Made by a program: the position numbers and the translations under genes
The notes under the pieces: generated by a model
The model's database searches: none
Seen by the model: the letters and a program-made list of their open reading frames with translations, nothing else
Told to the model about the DNA's origin: nothing
Shown here: positions 20,799 to 31,386 of the stretch, one piece after another
How positions within the stretch are numbered: position 1 is the stretch's first letter
Layout: each line of letters starts with the position of its first letter
Source: Chara braunii
Lineage: Eukaryota > Streptophyta > Charophyceae > Charales > Characeae
DNA length: 56,782 bases
Assembly: GCA_003427395.1 (NCBI GenBank)
Contig: BFEA01000149.1
Coordinates: 1,797,276 to 1,854,057 of the forward strand
Direction: 5' to 3'

Positions 20799-21104
20799 AG
20801 ACTTCAACTTTTTAAGACTTTTCGTGACCAGTCATACGTTTCTAGAGTTTTGTGTCATTATGTCGGATTTGTGAACATTTCCGTAGTACAGTCATTTTTT
20901 GTTTATTTTTACTTTTCACCAGTTTGAGACGAGTCTCGACACTTCCCAAGTTTTGTGGTCGAATGTCAGATTAGTTGAAATTTGCACACTGTGAAGTATT
21001 AACGAAAGCCACGAGTGCCGACACTGGCTCATGGTCCGTTGTAGTTCGGATGCATCCGACCCAGAGAATAAGGATACTGTTACGACAAGCAAACACAAGA
21101 GCGT

Positions 21105-21325
21105 CAAGGGGGAAACTGGATGCAAGGAGATTTTACATCAGCTTATCTGCAAGCTGCACATGTTCTTGTGTCCTTGAGACGTGCTGTTGCCATGGCTGGG
21201 GGAGACGTTCTCGGTTTCCATTATGGGGTTTGAAGGTCTGCCTCAACCTCCTATCTCGGCTTACATTGTTGACGGTTCAATATGGGAACCGCTATTGAAC
21301 GCTTTGCGAAGAGGCTTCTTTTGAA
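21105..21325 (+). pseudogene. duplicated 3' half of the 20385 gene
   Basis: The sequence from GGGGGAAACTGGATGCAAGG to GAAGAGGCTTCTTTTGAAG matches 20573-20801 with an offset of about 525-530. It lacks the 5' half and has indels near 21205-21215 that break the frame. The flank after the stop is also duplicated, including GATTAGTTGAAATTT.CACACTG at about 20970 and 21468. Confidence 0.8.
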
Positions 21326-21959
21326 GATTTCAAGTTCGGGACACTTTGGTAACGAGTCTTACGTTTTTAGAGTTTCGTCAGGATGTCGGATTTGTGAATT
21401 TTTTCATAGTGTAGGCTTTTTCAAAGATAAATCTTGATATTTCCAATTTTTTGTGTTTGAATGTCCGATTAGTTGAAATTTTCACACTGTAAAGTACTGA
21501 GGGTTTCTGACTCATCCTGCGTCCTCGCCTTGCAAACTGTTTGGTTGTGTAGAACGTGGGACTCAGTTTTGCAAGGTTTAGTTCACATTTCATTGCGTAG
21601 TGGGTGTTCTTGATTTGGATAGCCTTGCCAACTCTTTGGTTGATGGAAACTTTTGAGATAACCGTCACGAATTCACAATATTGGGACCAGATAATTGTTA
21701 TCTGTTTTTACGGCGTACTTCTCATTTGTCTCGACAATGGTTGTGTGCCTGTTTATGTAGGTTGGGTGTCTCGCTCTGTTTTTTAATTTGTCTTCGCTTT
21801 TCAATCTGATTATCATGAGTTGTCAAATGTCTTCAAAATTCAGTGAGATCTTTCAAAATAAATATAAAGTCCTTGGTCACTTCAGCAACTGATAATCTGT
21901 ACACAATTTGATTCGGATGTATCCTACGCATTTGTTTGAGCCTTCTCCAATGCTCAATC
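21326..21959. other. no gene seen; AT-rich
   Basis: It contains the downstream flank of the duplication and becomes AT-rich. One decayed palindrome lies at 21912. Confidence 0.5.
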
Positions 21960-21961
21960 CT

Positions 21962-22055
21962 CATATGATAACGTCTCTACATAATATGTTCCCCACCACT
22001 TCACTCCGTACGATGCCCGTTTGTTTTGAGAAATGTTTGGTAAAGTGATAATGTA
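21962..22055 (+). mobile_element. 5'-truncated copy of the SINE-like body
   Basis: ATGATAACGTCTCTACATAA, CCACCACTTCACTCC, GATGCCC and TTTTGAGAAAT match the order in the fuller copy at 22244-22335. Confidence 0.6.
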
Positions 22056-22159
22056 CATGCATCCGCCATGTAGTTGAAATTTAAGATTGATGGTTACTAG
22101 AGTTCTTAAGGGGTTCCCGAGGGTGCACTTTTTTTTGTTAACATACATTATTTGATCTC

Positions 22160-22340
22160 GGCGAGGACAATGGCGGAGTGGTGGGCAGCATTGGGTAGGG
22201 ATGTTACAAGTTCATGGTTGCAAGGTCGAACCCGGCCAGCGGCAAATGATAACATCTCTACATAATGCGGCCCACCACTTCACTCCTTCCGATGCCCTTT
22301 TATTTTAAGAAATATCTTGTACTAAGCTATAATTGCTTCT
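22160..22340 (+). mobile_element. tRNA-derived SINE-like element
   Basis: TGGCGGAGTGG (A-box-like, about 22174-22184) is followed about 50 bases later by GGTCGAACCC (B-box-like, near 22227). The body then reads ATGATAACATCTCTACATAA and CCACCACTTCACTCC. The same body occurs without the tRNA-like head at 21962-22055, as expected for a 5'-truncated copy. There is no clear A tail. The promoter boxes fit RNA polymerase III consensus, but a full cloverleaf is not evident. Confidence 0.5.
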
Positions 22341-24248
22341 TGGAATGATAACATATTGGGCTATGATCATAAGTTCAACCTTTTGATTGAGTGAAGGATA
22401 TTTAATGAATGACGCACGGTTGATAACATAACGGATTTTCTCCATCCGAATAATGAAATATTTGATTCGGATATATCCTACTCATGTGATTCATATGTAT
22501 CCTACTCATCCTGCTTGTATTCAGTTAAACTTCAAAAATGAGTTATTCTTGTCACTCCCATGCACCCTTTAAAGCCTCAACGAAGACCTTTTTCATGTCA
22601 CTCATATGTGTCTGTCACAAGGCAAAACCTTCGATATGCTACGTTCATACTGACTGTTTGAATGTGTGTCAATTTAGTAAGGATGTATCCGACTTCAGTA
22701 ATTGAACTTTTCGTCTTGAAACAAACTAAATGTGTTGAGGATTTATCCGTTGAACAAGGACTCTCATCGTCGTGTATGAATGTATAATGAGCATCTTCTT
22801 TCGTCAGCCGTGTGTACCTTTCGAGTTCCTCGAACGACAAAAGTACTATTTAGAAAATAATGTACTATTTTGATGAATAACATGTTACCCTCATTTTCGT
22901 CGCACCGGGCCGGAAACATAGCTTGTATATATTCGTTATCAGGGTGCGTTGTGTTGGGGGGAAGACGGTAGGCATGGTGTCTTGAGGATGTGGGTAAATT
23001 ATTAGGGGGTGCCAGAAGAGGGATATGTCACGGTCTTCCGTGGAAACCATCCAAATTTTTGTTCAGCACTCCATGTTTTGCGGGCTACTTCATAAGGGAA
23101 AAATTGGCAAATGTGTGTCATTTCTTTAGCTTCTGATGTGAGCGAGGCTTGTTGCGAGGTTGCCTTGACACAAGGCCGTACGTTACGGTAGGGTTTTGCA
23201 GGTCGAAGCCATGCATAGTTGACGATGCAATTGGAGTAGAAAGCATCAAGGGGTTTGTTAGGGTCAAAGCAACACAGACGGCACAAGGTGCAGTAGGAGC
23301 ACAGGGGGTCTGTTAGGAACGGTGCTTTCGTTAAAAATGAAATGTTTTGTAAAAAGTGAACATAATGAAATTAACAAATTTGTCAGAACAAAAGTAAATT
23401 TAACAACAAGAGCAGAGGATTTTAGCATTTTATTGACAAATATTGTACAATCAAGTATTGAAAAGAAAATTGTATATCCGCATCAATACAAGTTTCATTA
23501 GTCAACTATCCATGATTCTATTTCAAAAGAAAGTTGCTTCATGAGTCAACTATTGTATATTATCCCAACCTTTCATAACATGAATACATCTATTCTATCG
23601 CAAAATGCAAGAAGTCATATTTAACTTATTATATTAATTATAATACCAAGCTTACACAAGATTGACACATATTGCAAAACGTGAGACTCATACAAAGTGT
23701 AAAAGCTAGACTAAGTTAAAAGCCGTGAGCGTCGGATCAAGTTCAACTTGGCAATATTTCAATCAGTTCGGAATCTGATGTTCCTTGGACTTAAATGCTT
23801 ACATGAAAGAATCGGAAGACCTTGCATGTGACCTTAAAAGAAAATTTAAAGAACTATTAATAATTGACAGCAAAGCGCAGCGGACACTCAAAAAACACGT
23901 ACGAAAATCATGCTTAACTACAATAACACAATTAAATGAAAACACGTGCAAAAATCCAAAATTAAAAGCAATTTGAAAGCAGTGTCACCAATAAACTGTC
24001 AAAACACAAACCTTAGTTCAAATCCCACTGAACTCAGATAACCAAATAACTCTATATTAACGCAGGACTGGGCTATTCGAACTTAGATAATGTCTCAATG
24101 CCATTGACTGAGTAAGAGGAAAAAAAATTAAATGCAAAGCACAAATGACACTCCGAAAGTAGGCAAAACAAGCCTAGTAACTATATCGACTTAGGGGATA
24201 AACTAATATAATCAAGACAACATTTCAGTCTGTCCTTGTATAAATTGT
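22341..24248. other. AT-rich stretch, no certain gene
   Basis: The sequence is markedly AT-rich, especially 23330-24240. A minus-strand open frame at 23286-23002 begins with a Cys-rich MCRLCCFDPNKPLDAF and could be an exon fragment, but nothing supports it further. I see no other feature. Confidence 0.45.
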
Positions 24249-24560
24249 TCAATCTTCTACAATGATGGTATCAGTTTGTCCGTCAAACGTGGGGTCCTTG
24301 TACTCTATATAACTTTCTATTACTTCATATTCGCGCAACAGAAAACTTCGCAAATATTTAATGGTCGTGTCCACAAGCCCATCCATGAGTGTTTTGAGTG
24401 ATGGTTGCTCCATGATCCTCCTTCGGAATTCTTGTCGTCGTCGTTCATCGATGTTGTCTACATTGGAAACACTTGCACTTGCAGAATAGTCATTATGAAT
24501 AAGGAAAGATACTTTGCATCGACCTCGAACAGTTGCCGCTGCACAAAACAAGGTCATCAC
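24249..24560 (-). CDS. unrecognised 103-aa open frame
   Basis: ATG-initiated frame with a helical, charged C-terminal half (RRRQEFRRRIMEQPSLKTLM, then IKYLRSFLLREYEVIESYI). It lies just downstream, on the same strand, of the minus-strand transposase-like pseudogene. It could be a remnant exon or an accessory gene of that element. No family is recognised and coding status is uncertain. Confidence 0.25.
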   Translation of the reverse strand: MMTLFCAAATVRGRCKVSFLIHNDYSASASVSNVDNIDERRRQEFRRRIMEQPSLKTLMDGLVDTTIKYLRSFLLREYEVIESYIEYKDPTFDGQTDTIIVED

Positions 24561-24973
24561 GTTAAAATTGTTGTGCTAGAATTTGACTGTTGAATAATAC
24601 AATTCTGAAAAGGGTGCGAGCACTTCTCGCGGGTATGTTCTCGTTCCACAACACCTGCGACCACAAATATACAGTGACTCTCGAGGAGAATGTTCTCAGT
24701 CTTCCGGCGCGGCATCCACACCTCTTACACTGAGTACTGCACTATCAAAGACCACTTCAGATGTGAAGAAAACTGGACTCATATCATGCCATATATTTAT
24801 TCCCCACACCATGTTATTTGGCGGCCATCCAGTCATCACAAATGGTTGAACCATTCTGCAACACATGAAAATATAGTTTAAATATATATAAATGAAAGCT
24901 CAGTGACAACTAAATAACGTACTAATACATGTAAAGAAATACGATTAGCTCTTCTTTAAAACCTATTTAAAAC

Positions 24974-25348
24974 CTATTGATCTTCATCATAGGGAAGTGA
25001 AAGGCATACCAAGGCGTTCTCTCTGGTCGATTTTGGAATGTGCACTCCATTTTCCAAATGCAATGTCTTTGATGTCCAGCTCCCCACAACACAGTCTACA
25101 TGCTGCCATTGTTGTGATGTTGTGTTGTTTTTCTTCCACGTCTTCTTCCATGTGTTCAAATATTGCACAGAAAGACGTTTTGCAATAGGTTGTGACACCC
25201 AATATTCAATAAGAATATGATTGAAATTTGGCGACTTCATATCGTTGTCTACATCGGATATGACTCTACCCATCCATACGGGAACTCCCTCATCGATATC
25301 ATCTTGGGAAGGACGCAAGAGAACGAATTGATCTTTTACGACATCCAC
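24974..25348 (-). pseudogene. C-terminal module of the second transposase-like copy
   Basis: A 124-codon open piece with PSQDDIDEGVPVWMGRVISD, SPNFNHILIEYW, a Trp/Lys/Thr-rich stretch and HVDCVVGSW. It matches the module at 19606-19857 on the plus strand. The better-preserved C-terminus suggests the ancestral protein was longer than either surviving core frame. Confidence 0.5.
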
Positions 25349-25740
25349 AACTGGTTGAGCTCCGCCTTTGGACGCTCATTGGCCGGTCCAACGAACAACG
25401 GCTCCTTATTCTCATTGCTCTTCAAAAGGAAGACAATATCAATATCATCTGGATCATCCTTCTTAATTTTGTCTTGTGAGGGTCAGAAGTCAGCCTTGAC
25501 TAAAGTTTTCGCAAACCCAGACCCGTAATGCTCCTCGACTGTCTCGAGGAAAGTTTTCCAGTGTGAAAGAGCACTCTCCTTTGAGAAGTTAACCTCATCT
25601 TTCATTCCCAACCACTCGTGCCGCTTGTTCTCCAACCACCCAACAAACGTCTTCACACCTTCAATTCCCTATTCGAAATCCGAATTCCTATCTTTCGTAT
25701 GCAGAGAAGCTGACGGCGGAACAGGTGATGGCACGAATGG

Positions 25741-26439
25741 TCATTCGGGTCCAGCATATGCTTTGTTTCCATCTCGTTTAAAGCAATAGACTGGAGCAGA
25801 CCATTCAGGAGAAGTGCAATACTCTTTCCACTGGAACACATGATTGTCATCCTGCATATAAAACCTAAATGCAGGTGGACGAGTATGACCGGTCAGTCTC
25901 TTGACTAGGAAGGGCTTAACAGCAGCTCCCCAATCAACAATTTCATCCATGAATGTGCACGATAGACGTTCTTTTTTCGAACTGGCAACGAGCTTGAAGA
26001 GGTCGAGCATGGTATAAGCATCGTGCATTTTCAGCTTGCGAGAGAAATGACTGAAAGTGGCATCAACGTCCGTATGTGTGTGTCCCACTAACATAAAACC
26101 GAATTCGACTTCTTTGAAGCAGCCAAATTTTACGAAAGCTGCAGCAAGTGCCAGGACGTATCTGTTTTTGTTTTCTCTCCAATAGTTGTCGGCTTGTATC
26201 CTCAGTTTAGGAGGCAAGTCGCTTGTCGCCTGGATGTCATGGAGAACTTTCATAATAGATGACACTACAGCATTCGAATCATGTGGATAGCAAGGGTACC
26301 ATGTGTGAACATGCACCGATGGTGAACGGCCGTGTGCGATAATAGCTGTTAAATTTGTTTTCGTCATTGCAATATTCGTAAATGCCTTCGACTTGTTTTC
26401 TCCGCCAAAGTGTGGAATACTCATCTTGATTTGGTCCAT
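25741..26439 (-). pseudogene. catalytic-like half of the second transposase-like copy
   Basis: MDQIKMSIPHFGGENKSKAF corresponds to the region after the first Asp in the plus-strand copy. LRIQADNYWRENKNRYVLAL and FMLVGHTHTDVDATFSHFSR keep the second and third acidic positions. The frame ends at 25741 after the conserved FYMQDDN and Cys-containing segment, so the key residues of this half are intact although the gene is broken. Confidence 0.65.
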
Positions 26440-27212
26440 ACCGTCAATAATGATGCATAAACTGTTGGAACCTGGTCTCTTCGACTAATCCTTTCACACC
26501 TCATACGCAACACTATGTTGGAGCTGCAATCCAAGTGTTTCTCACGTAGCGAAAAAAAGTACTCACGCACACATACGAACTTTGCGGAATTGATAGATTC
26601 TTTGTATTCAACACATTTCTCGCATTTCGCAAAGTTTTGATCAATGTCATGAAATATCACATGCCAGAACTGCGTTCTCCACATGTTGTAGAAAACTTGG
26701 AGAGAAGCACAAGGAGCACCCATGTTGTCGAATTGCGACTTTGGCAACTTATAAATATCAACCTTGTTATAGCAAGCAGACAATCTCAACACCACTCTCG
26801 ATTCCCCCTCTTTGATCTTCATGTCATTGGGCATGGAATCTCCGTTGTCTCGCACGAAGGAGCTTAGTTTCCTGTACATCGTCGCATATGTTGCTGATGT
26901 GCATTTGAGTCCAATAGTGCCATGCTCCGGCATAATGTAGCCTTTTGACAACGTCACCCTTTTTTTTAGAAATGTATTCCTACATACACCTAGTGTGAAA
27001 CACCAAGCACTAATGCACACCTTTCGTCTCCCCACAATAGGTTGAACAATCTCCTTCTCATCTTCTATGAAGGTGAACCTCTTCAACGTTTCAACCCACC
27101 ATGCATCCCTGCTCTGCTGGTTCTTAGAGTAGTATGCGCTCTGGACAACTTTGATGTCGTCCAGGGTCATTTGAGCGCAACACTCTCGCTTACAGCAAAC
27201 TTGTCCACGCAC
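26421..27212 (-). pseudogene. N-terminal half of the second transposase-like copy
   Basis: It starts in GQVCCKRECCAQMTLDDIKV, matching GMLCCRRMCCAELTAEDVRP in the plus-strand copy. It then holds RNTFLKKR, DSMPND, FWHVIF, and CEKCVEYKES where the other copy has CAKCIFYKQC. After YCSSNIVLRMRCERISRRD the phase is lost. Two Cys clusters suggest metal binding, perhaps a DNA-binding zinc site, by inference. Confidence 0.6.
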
Positions 27213-27545
27213 ACTCGCCAGTGCTTTTTTGGTGAGTTTTCTATGAATTGATTGCAGAATCTTCTTTTACCGCGGCACTCTAACACGAAAAGTATAAGGA
27301 CTCTTTTCTGAGGACAGACATTTTGAAAAAATGTCATGGAAATCATAGATCACGTCACAAGTCTCATCGTCATTTCGACAACAGTGGTCAGTGTTCCGAT
27401 CAGCGTATGTTTGAGGATGATCGGTTTTATCTGGAGAACTACTAGCACTAGACGACACCGAAGCGCTTGAATCTGAACCATTTTCATCACTCTCACCAAA
27501 CAGAAGACCTTTGTCCTCGGAATCTCGAAGTAAACTCCTCGGCAC

Positions 27546-28461
27546 CCATACAACTGATTTACATTGGATGCGTCGTTGTCAGTAGAGGAGGCCTTACCCT
27601 CCTGACCTTTCGCACGCTCTGCGTTATAGGTTCGAACCAGGCAGCGAAGGACGGGATACGCACTTTTACATGTAGTGTCCGCACACGCAATATTTCATGA
27701 CCTCTTATGAGCAGGAGATTCCGGAGCATTATCGACACGTTCATGACCACTTTGAACATCTTGTGAAAACATTGGCAGATGCGTTGGAGGAAAATCCTCA
27801 TTGAGCATTGTATTAGACGCCACACAGTCCATGCTTTCCAAGGTTGTGCTGCAAGCCTGCCGTGGCATATCATGCACACCACAAGCCATGTACGAGACAT
27901 GTCTGCGACAACAAAACAGCGGACCACTGTCAAAGGCGCAAATCAGAGGTCAATGAAAGGGAGCAGACAACCATCCCTACACAACAGCGAGAGACACAAC
28001 CTGTAAATGACACCGAAAAACACAGCCCTACACGGAACGGAGGGGAACAGGAAACATCCGAAAGAGGATAACACACGACCATGAAATCTGAGCAGCAATC
28101 ATGTCATCAAGCCCAATCCGTGCCAAAGACGCAATACACGCAAAAGAGTATGTCCAAGTCGGAGATCGAACGAGAGTGGAAAGCGTAGCACATGTCATGT
28201 CGGGCACCAGCAACGGAAAGGCATTGATTATGAGGAGAAAAACACATCGCGCAACAGCATTGAAAAGGCGGAGATCTTGACGCACAAACGGAAACGCAGC
28301 ACATGTCATGTCGGGCACCAGCTTCGGAAAGGCAGAGATCAAAACGCGCAAAACCCAGCGGGCACCAACAGCGGAAAGGCGAAGACTCTGGCGCGCAGAA
28401 TTCGATCAACGGCAAATGACGGGTTTCCAGAACCCCAGACTGAGCAGGCAAACGACTGCGG
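27546..28461. other. no gene seen; short tandem repeat near 28179-28380
   Basis: GCACATGTCATGTCGGGCACCAGC occurs twice (about 28190 and 28301), and GGGCACCA[A/G]CAGCGGAAAGGC-like text follows a third time near 28362, a decaying tandem repeat of roughly 70-115 bp spacing. No coding region is convincing. Confidence 0.5.
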
Positions 28462-30650
28462 TGTCGAGCGAGTCGGCCCCCGCGCGAGCGAGGATCCTCC
28501 CGGCCGCGTCACGCAGGAGAAACTTAGGCTTTCAACTTTTTAGAGACAACTCGGGGACGACACGGTAACCCGCGTCGGCCCTTCGCCGCTCCGGCCGAGT
28601 GCGCCAGCTGTACATCCCGCGGTCCCCTACGACAGGATAGGTTCTTGCGGGGCACAACTTACCTTCCCTAAGGGGCTGTCACCACCCTTAGGGGCGTATC
28701 CCTACCGAGCTACCGACCCACATATGAAAGCTTTTATAATGCAATTGCAGAGGTAAGTCGGTCGAGGGCGTTTGCTCGTTCGCTGTAGCATAGGTACGCA
28801 TGGTTGAACGCCAAAGTGGATCCGAACGTCGCCCGTCCCTGGGGCACTGATCGCCCAAAAATCGGACCGACGTCGGTCGACGATAACGTGATATTCCAAG
28901 CGTGAGAAAGTCTCGATCGATCTTAGTCCCTTCTTTCGAAGACAATCAAAAGTTACGAAATACTCGTGTCAACGCAAGCTGAATTATTCTCTGAAATTGA
29001 CACATTCATACATATCACTCGTCTGGGCTGTCACAACTTTTGCGACTTGATGAGGTGCGTTGCCAAGTTCTTTCACACTCCGTCCATAGCTAGTAAACAC
29101 ACGAACTGGGCTTCTTATGGCGCCAGTTCCCCATTCGTCTGTGGCTCCTAAGACGGCCACTAGAAGGGTAAACTACAACGGTTCTCCTTAACGTGAGCCG
29201 TCAAGAACTTAACGCCCTCCGTGAATAGCACACATCCATCCCCTAGGAGGTGGTCTGGGATACCCCTCATCCTCGCCCGGGCGAACCCCGGATCTCAGAA
29301 GTCGGGCTGGCTCCACCACGACAGCATGGTACCCCCCCGCCTAAGCGGTCCACTCCGAGTCGTTAACAGGGTCGGCCCCTAAGGCAACGANCCCCCGCCT
29401 CAGATGCCTCCTAGGGAAAGGAAATGCACTTACCACAGCGGACGGTCAGCCCTTTATCGCCTAACGTCAAGGGCGAACCTAGACGAAGTAGGAGATCACA
29501 GAGAAAAAAAACATTCAGAAGGGCGGGCATAGACAAAGAGGGTCATTCGGAAAAGAATGGGTAACCTCGGGGAAAATCTATGTCCAATTCACTTCTTCTC
29601 TTTTATGTGATCGCTCCGTTCCTCGTTGTCTGTTGTCTTCTCATCCTTTCAACATACATGCAAGCAAAAGATAGAAAACAATCATCATTCCATTCACTTT
29701 TGCTGACATGATTAAATCTCAATTTTTCAAACATCCTTCTACTTACCTGCACATCAGATCAAACAACAAGTTCAAAAGAAAACAATGCAGTCTCAACTTA
29801 TGTCAGACTTTCATTCACACGTGCAAATGAAACACAACTTCCTCTACCTTTCCAGTGAACATTCAAAGAACAGGGTCAAGCAAGTGTGCGCTCACACAGG
29901 TGTGAAGGAAAATCCGAGTCATTCAACTGACCTTGAGTGAAGTTGAACCAAAGATAGCAAACGGCCCACTCAAGAAAGTCGTATAAACCACACTCCAAAT
30001 GAGAAGATCGCCTCAGTAAGCTGTCAGAAAAGTGATCCACACCACTCCCTCAAATGGATCGCCCACTGACACACAATTTCCTCAGTGTCTCAGGATTGTC
30101 GAAGTGTCGCCGCCGCAAAATGCGGACAGCACAACGCCAACACCTCCTCAAAGCACACCCCCTCTTAATGACACTCCTCAAAATTGTCGTCGCCGCCGCG
30201 GAGACCGGACAACATTTCACACCAATGCTAAAAGAAACACCGCTGCTGCCGCAAAATCTTGGCAGCGCTCCCGAGTCACCGCCAAAAAATCAGTTGCCGC
30301 CGCAAAATTTCGGTAGCGCTTCCGCATCACTGCTAAAAAAAACAGTTGCTGCCGCAAACCTTCGGCAGCGCTTCCGCATCACCGCTGAAAAAAAACAGCT
30401 GTCGCCGCAAAATTTCGGCAGCGCTTCCGCGTCACTGCTAAAAAAACAGTTGTCGCCGTAAATTTTCGGTAACGTTTCCGCGTCACTGCTTAGAAAAGCA
30501 GTTGTCGCCGCAAACGTTCGGCGGTGCTTTCGCATCACTGCTGAAAAAAAACAGCTGCCGCGGCAAAATTTCGACAGCGCTTCCACGTCACTGCTAAAAA
30601 AACAATTGCCGCCGTAAAATTTCGGCAGCGCTTCCGCGTCACCGCCAAAA
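28462..30650. repeat. long dispersed repeat, copy A (LTR-like)
   Basis: This block matches 53593-56370 in the same orientation and order, from TGTCGAGCG through AGAGACAACTCGGGGACGAC, CTAAGGGGCTGTCACCACCC, TAGGAGGTGGTCTGGGATAC and TCAGAAGTCGGGCTGGCTCC to a shared minisatellite. It has no coding capacity and many substitutions separate the copies. A long terminal repeat or a non-autonomous element are both possible. On the minus strand, GTAAG-type splice donors are conserved in both copies (near 28662 and 29747). Confidence 0.8.
30262..30650. repeat. minisatellite, about 51-53 bp period, about eight units
   Basis: Units read roughly GCGCTTCCGCATCACTGCTA, an A run, CAGTTG, CGCCGCAAAATTTCGGCA. 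Minus-strand translation gives a repeated peptide, but the long frame is a consequence of the repeat and not evidence for a gene. Confidence 0.9.
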
Positions 30651-30940
30651 AAGTTGCGCAGCATCTCCCCTATACTCCTCAGCCTACCAAGGTGGTGGCC
30701 ATGGAAGCCTCCACCTCCACCTCTCACTCCTTCCTGCAGACCTCCTTCGCCAACAACAGCTCCTCTCAGGTCCTCCTACTCCACCAGCGGTTTCCCCTCC
30801 AGCAGCCGGCACTCACTCAAGTTGGAATGCCAGCCGCACCACAAATGAATGTTGGTTGGCTGGCTGCTGGCTTGTTTTATAGTCTAGTTGGAGGCTGAGG
30901 GCAGCTGCTTTGCCCCCAGCCAAATCTCGGAGTGAGGCCT

Positions 30941-31184
30941 AGCCCTTGATCTCAGACGAGATCAAGGGCTGAGAACTTTGATGTTCCCCTAAGGAAACTA
31001 AGTTCAGACCTTTGGTAATGCATCTAGCCCTCACCCGTAGCCAGACGCAGCTTACCAAACGATGTACAAAACCTTTTTAAGCAGACTGTTGACTCCAGCA
31101 GTCTGCTGTCTTATCAAAGTTCAGATGCTTCTAGACCTGCATCTGGACTGAGGCCGCGGTTAAATCCGCGGCCGTTTTTTTTTT
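30941..31184 (+). other. four successive hairpins followed by a T run
   Basis: Hairpins lie at 30941-30970 (13-bp perfect stem, 4-nt loop), 31080-31107 (8-bp stem), 31122-31145 (7-bp stem) and 31152-31173 (GGCCGCGG stem), with ten Ts right after at 31175-31184. The last hairpin plus T run resembles a termination structure. The group could be a structured RNA or part of a MITE. Confidence 0.45.
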
Positions 31185-31386
31185 CCAGCTGCTTCTTCTT
31201 CTCCCCTTTTCTTTTTTTTTTGTACAGGGGCCGCGGCCGCCCCTTCACTTCACAGAGTCGAACTAGAGTCAAGCTCAATAGGGTCTTCTTTCCCCCTCTT
31301 TGCCCTGCGCCCGTACCCGGACGCTTTTTGCGCCAAGTTCGGGCACGCACTCAAACGCTGCAGCCCGTTCCGAAATCCAACGGGCA

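Larger units (their letters stand above)
19574..22693. repeat. palindrome cluster D (TCGGATNNATCCGA)
   Basis: Good copies lie at 19574-19591 (18-bp palindrome) and 21045-21059. Decayed copies lie at 21912-21926 and 22465-22480, where the right arm has changed to ATCCTA, and at 22681-22693. I saw none beyond this point in the window. Confidence 0.75.
24974..27545 (-). pseudogene. broken second copy of the DDE-transposase-like gene
   Basis: Pieces in order along the minus strand are 27545-27267 (Ser/Asp-rich start), 27212-26421, 26439-25741 and 25348-24974. The first two share a phase, separated by an in-frame TAA near 27270, with protein-like KKILQSIHRKLTKKAL between. A frameshift near 26450-26500 separates a Cys-rich N-terminal half from the catalytic-like half beginning MDQIK. 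Further breaks lie between 25740 and 25348. Anchors shared with the plus-strand copy include CC(R/K)R.CCA, DSMPND, FWHV, LRIQADN and VGHTHTDVDATFS. It is clearly diverged at protein level, so the pair are old relatives and not a recent inversion. Confidence 0.75.

Noticed and set aside
28500-29500. Ribosomal RNA-like appearance of the long repeat (GC-rich, many short stems)
   Set aside because: No recognisable conserved 18S, 5.8S or 28S segments. The two copies diverge too much for rDNA.
30290-30727. 145-codon minus-strand frame with repeated FCGGNCFFSSDAEALPK peptide
   Set aside because: It is the translation of a 52-bp minisatellite. The period is not a steady multiple of three and the other copy of the repeat breaks the frame.
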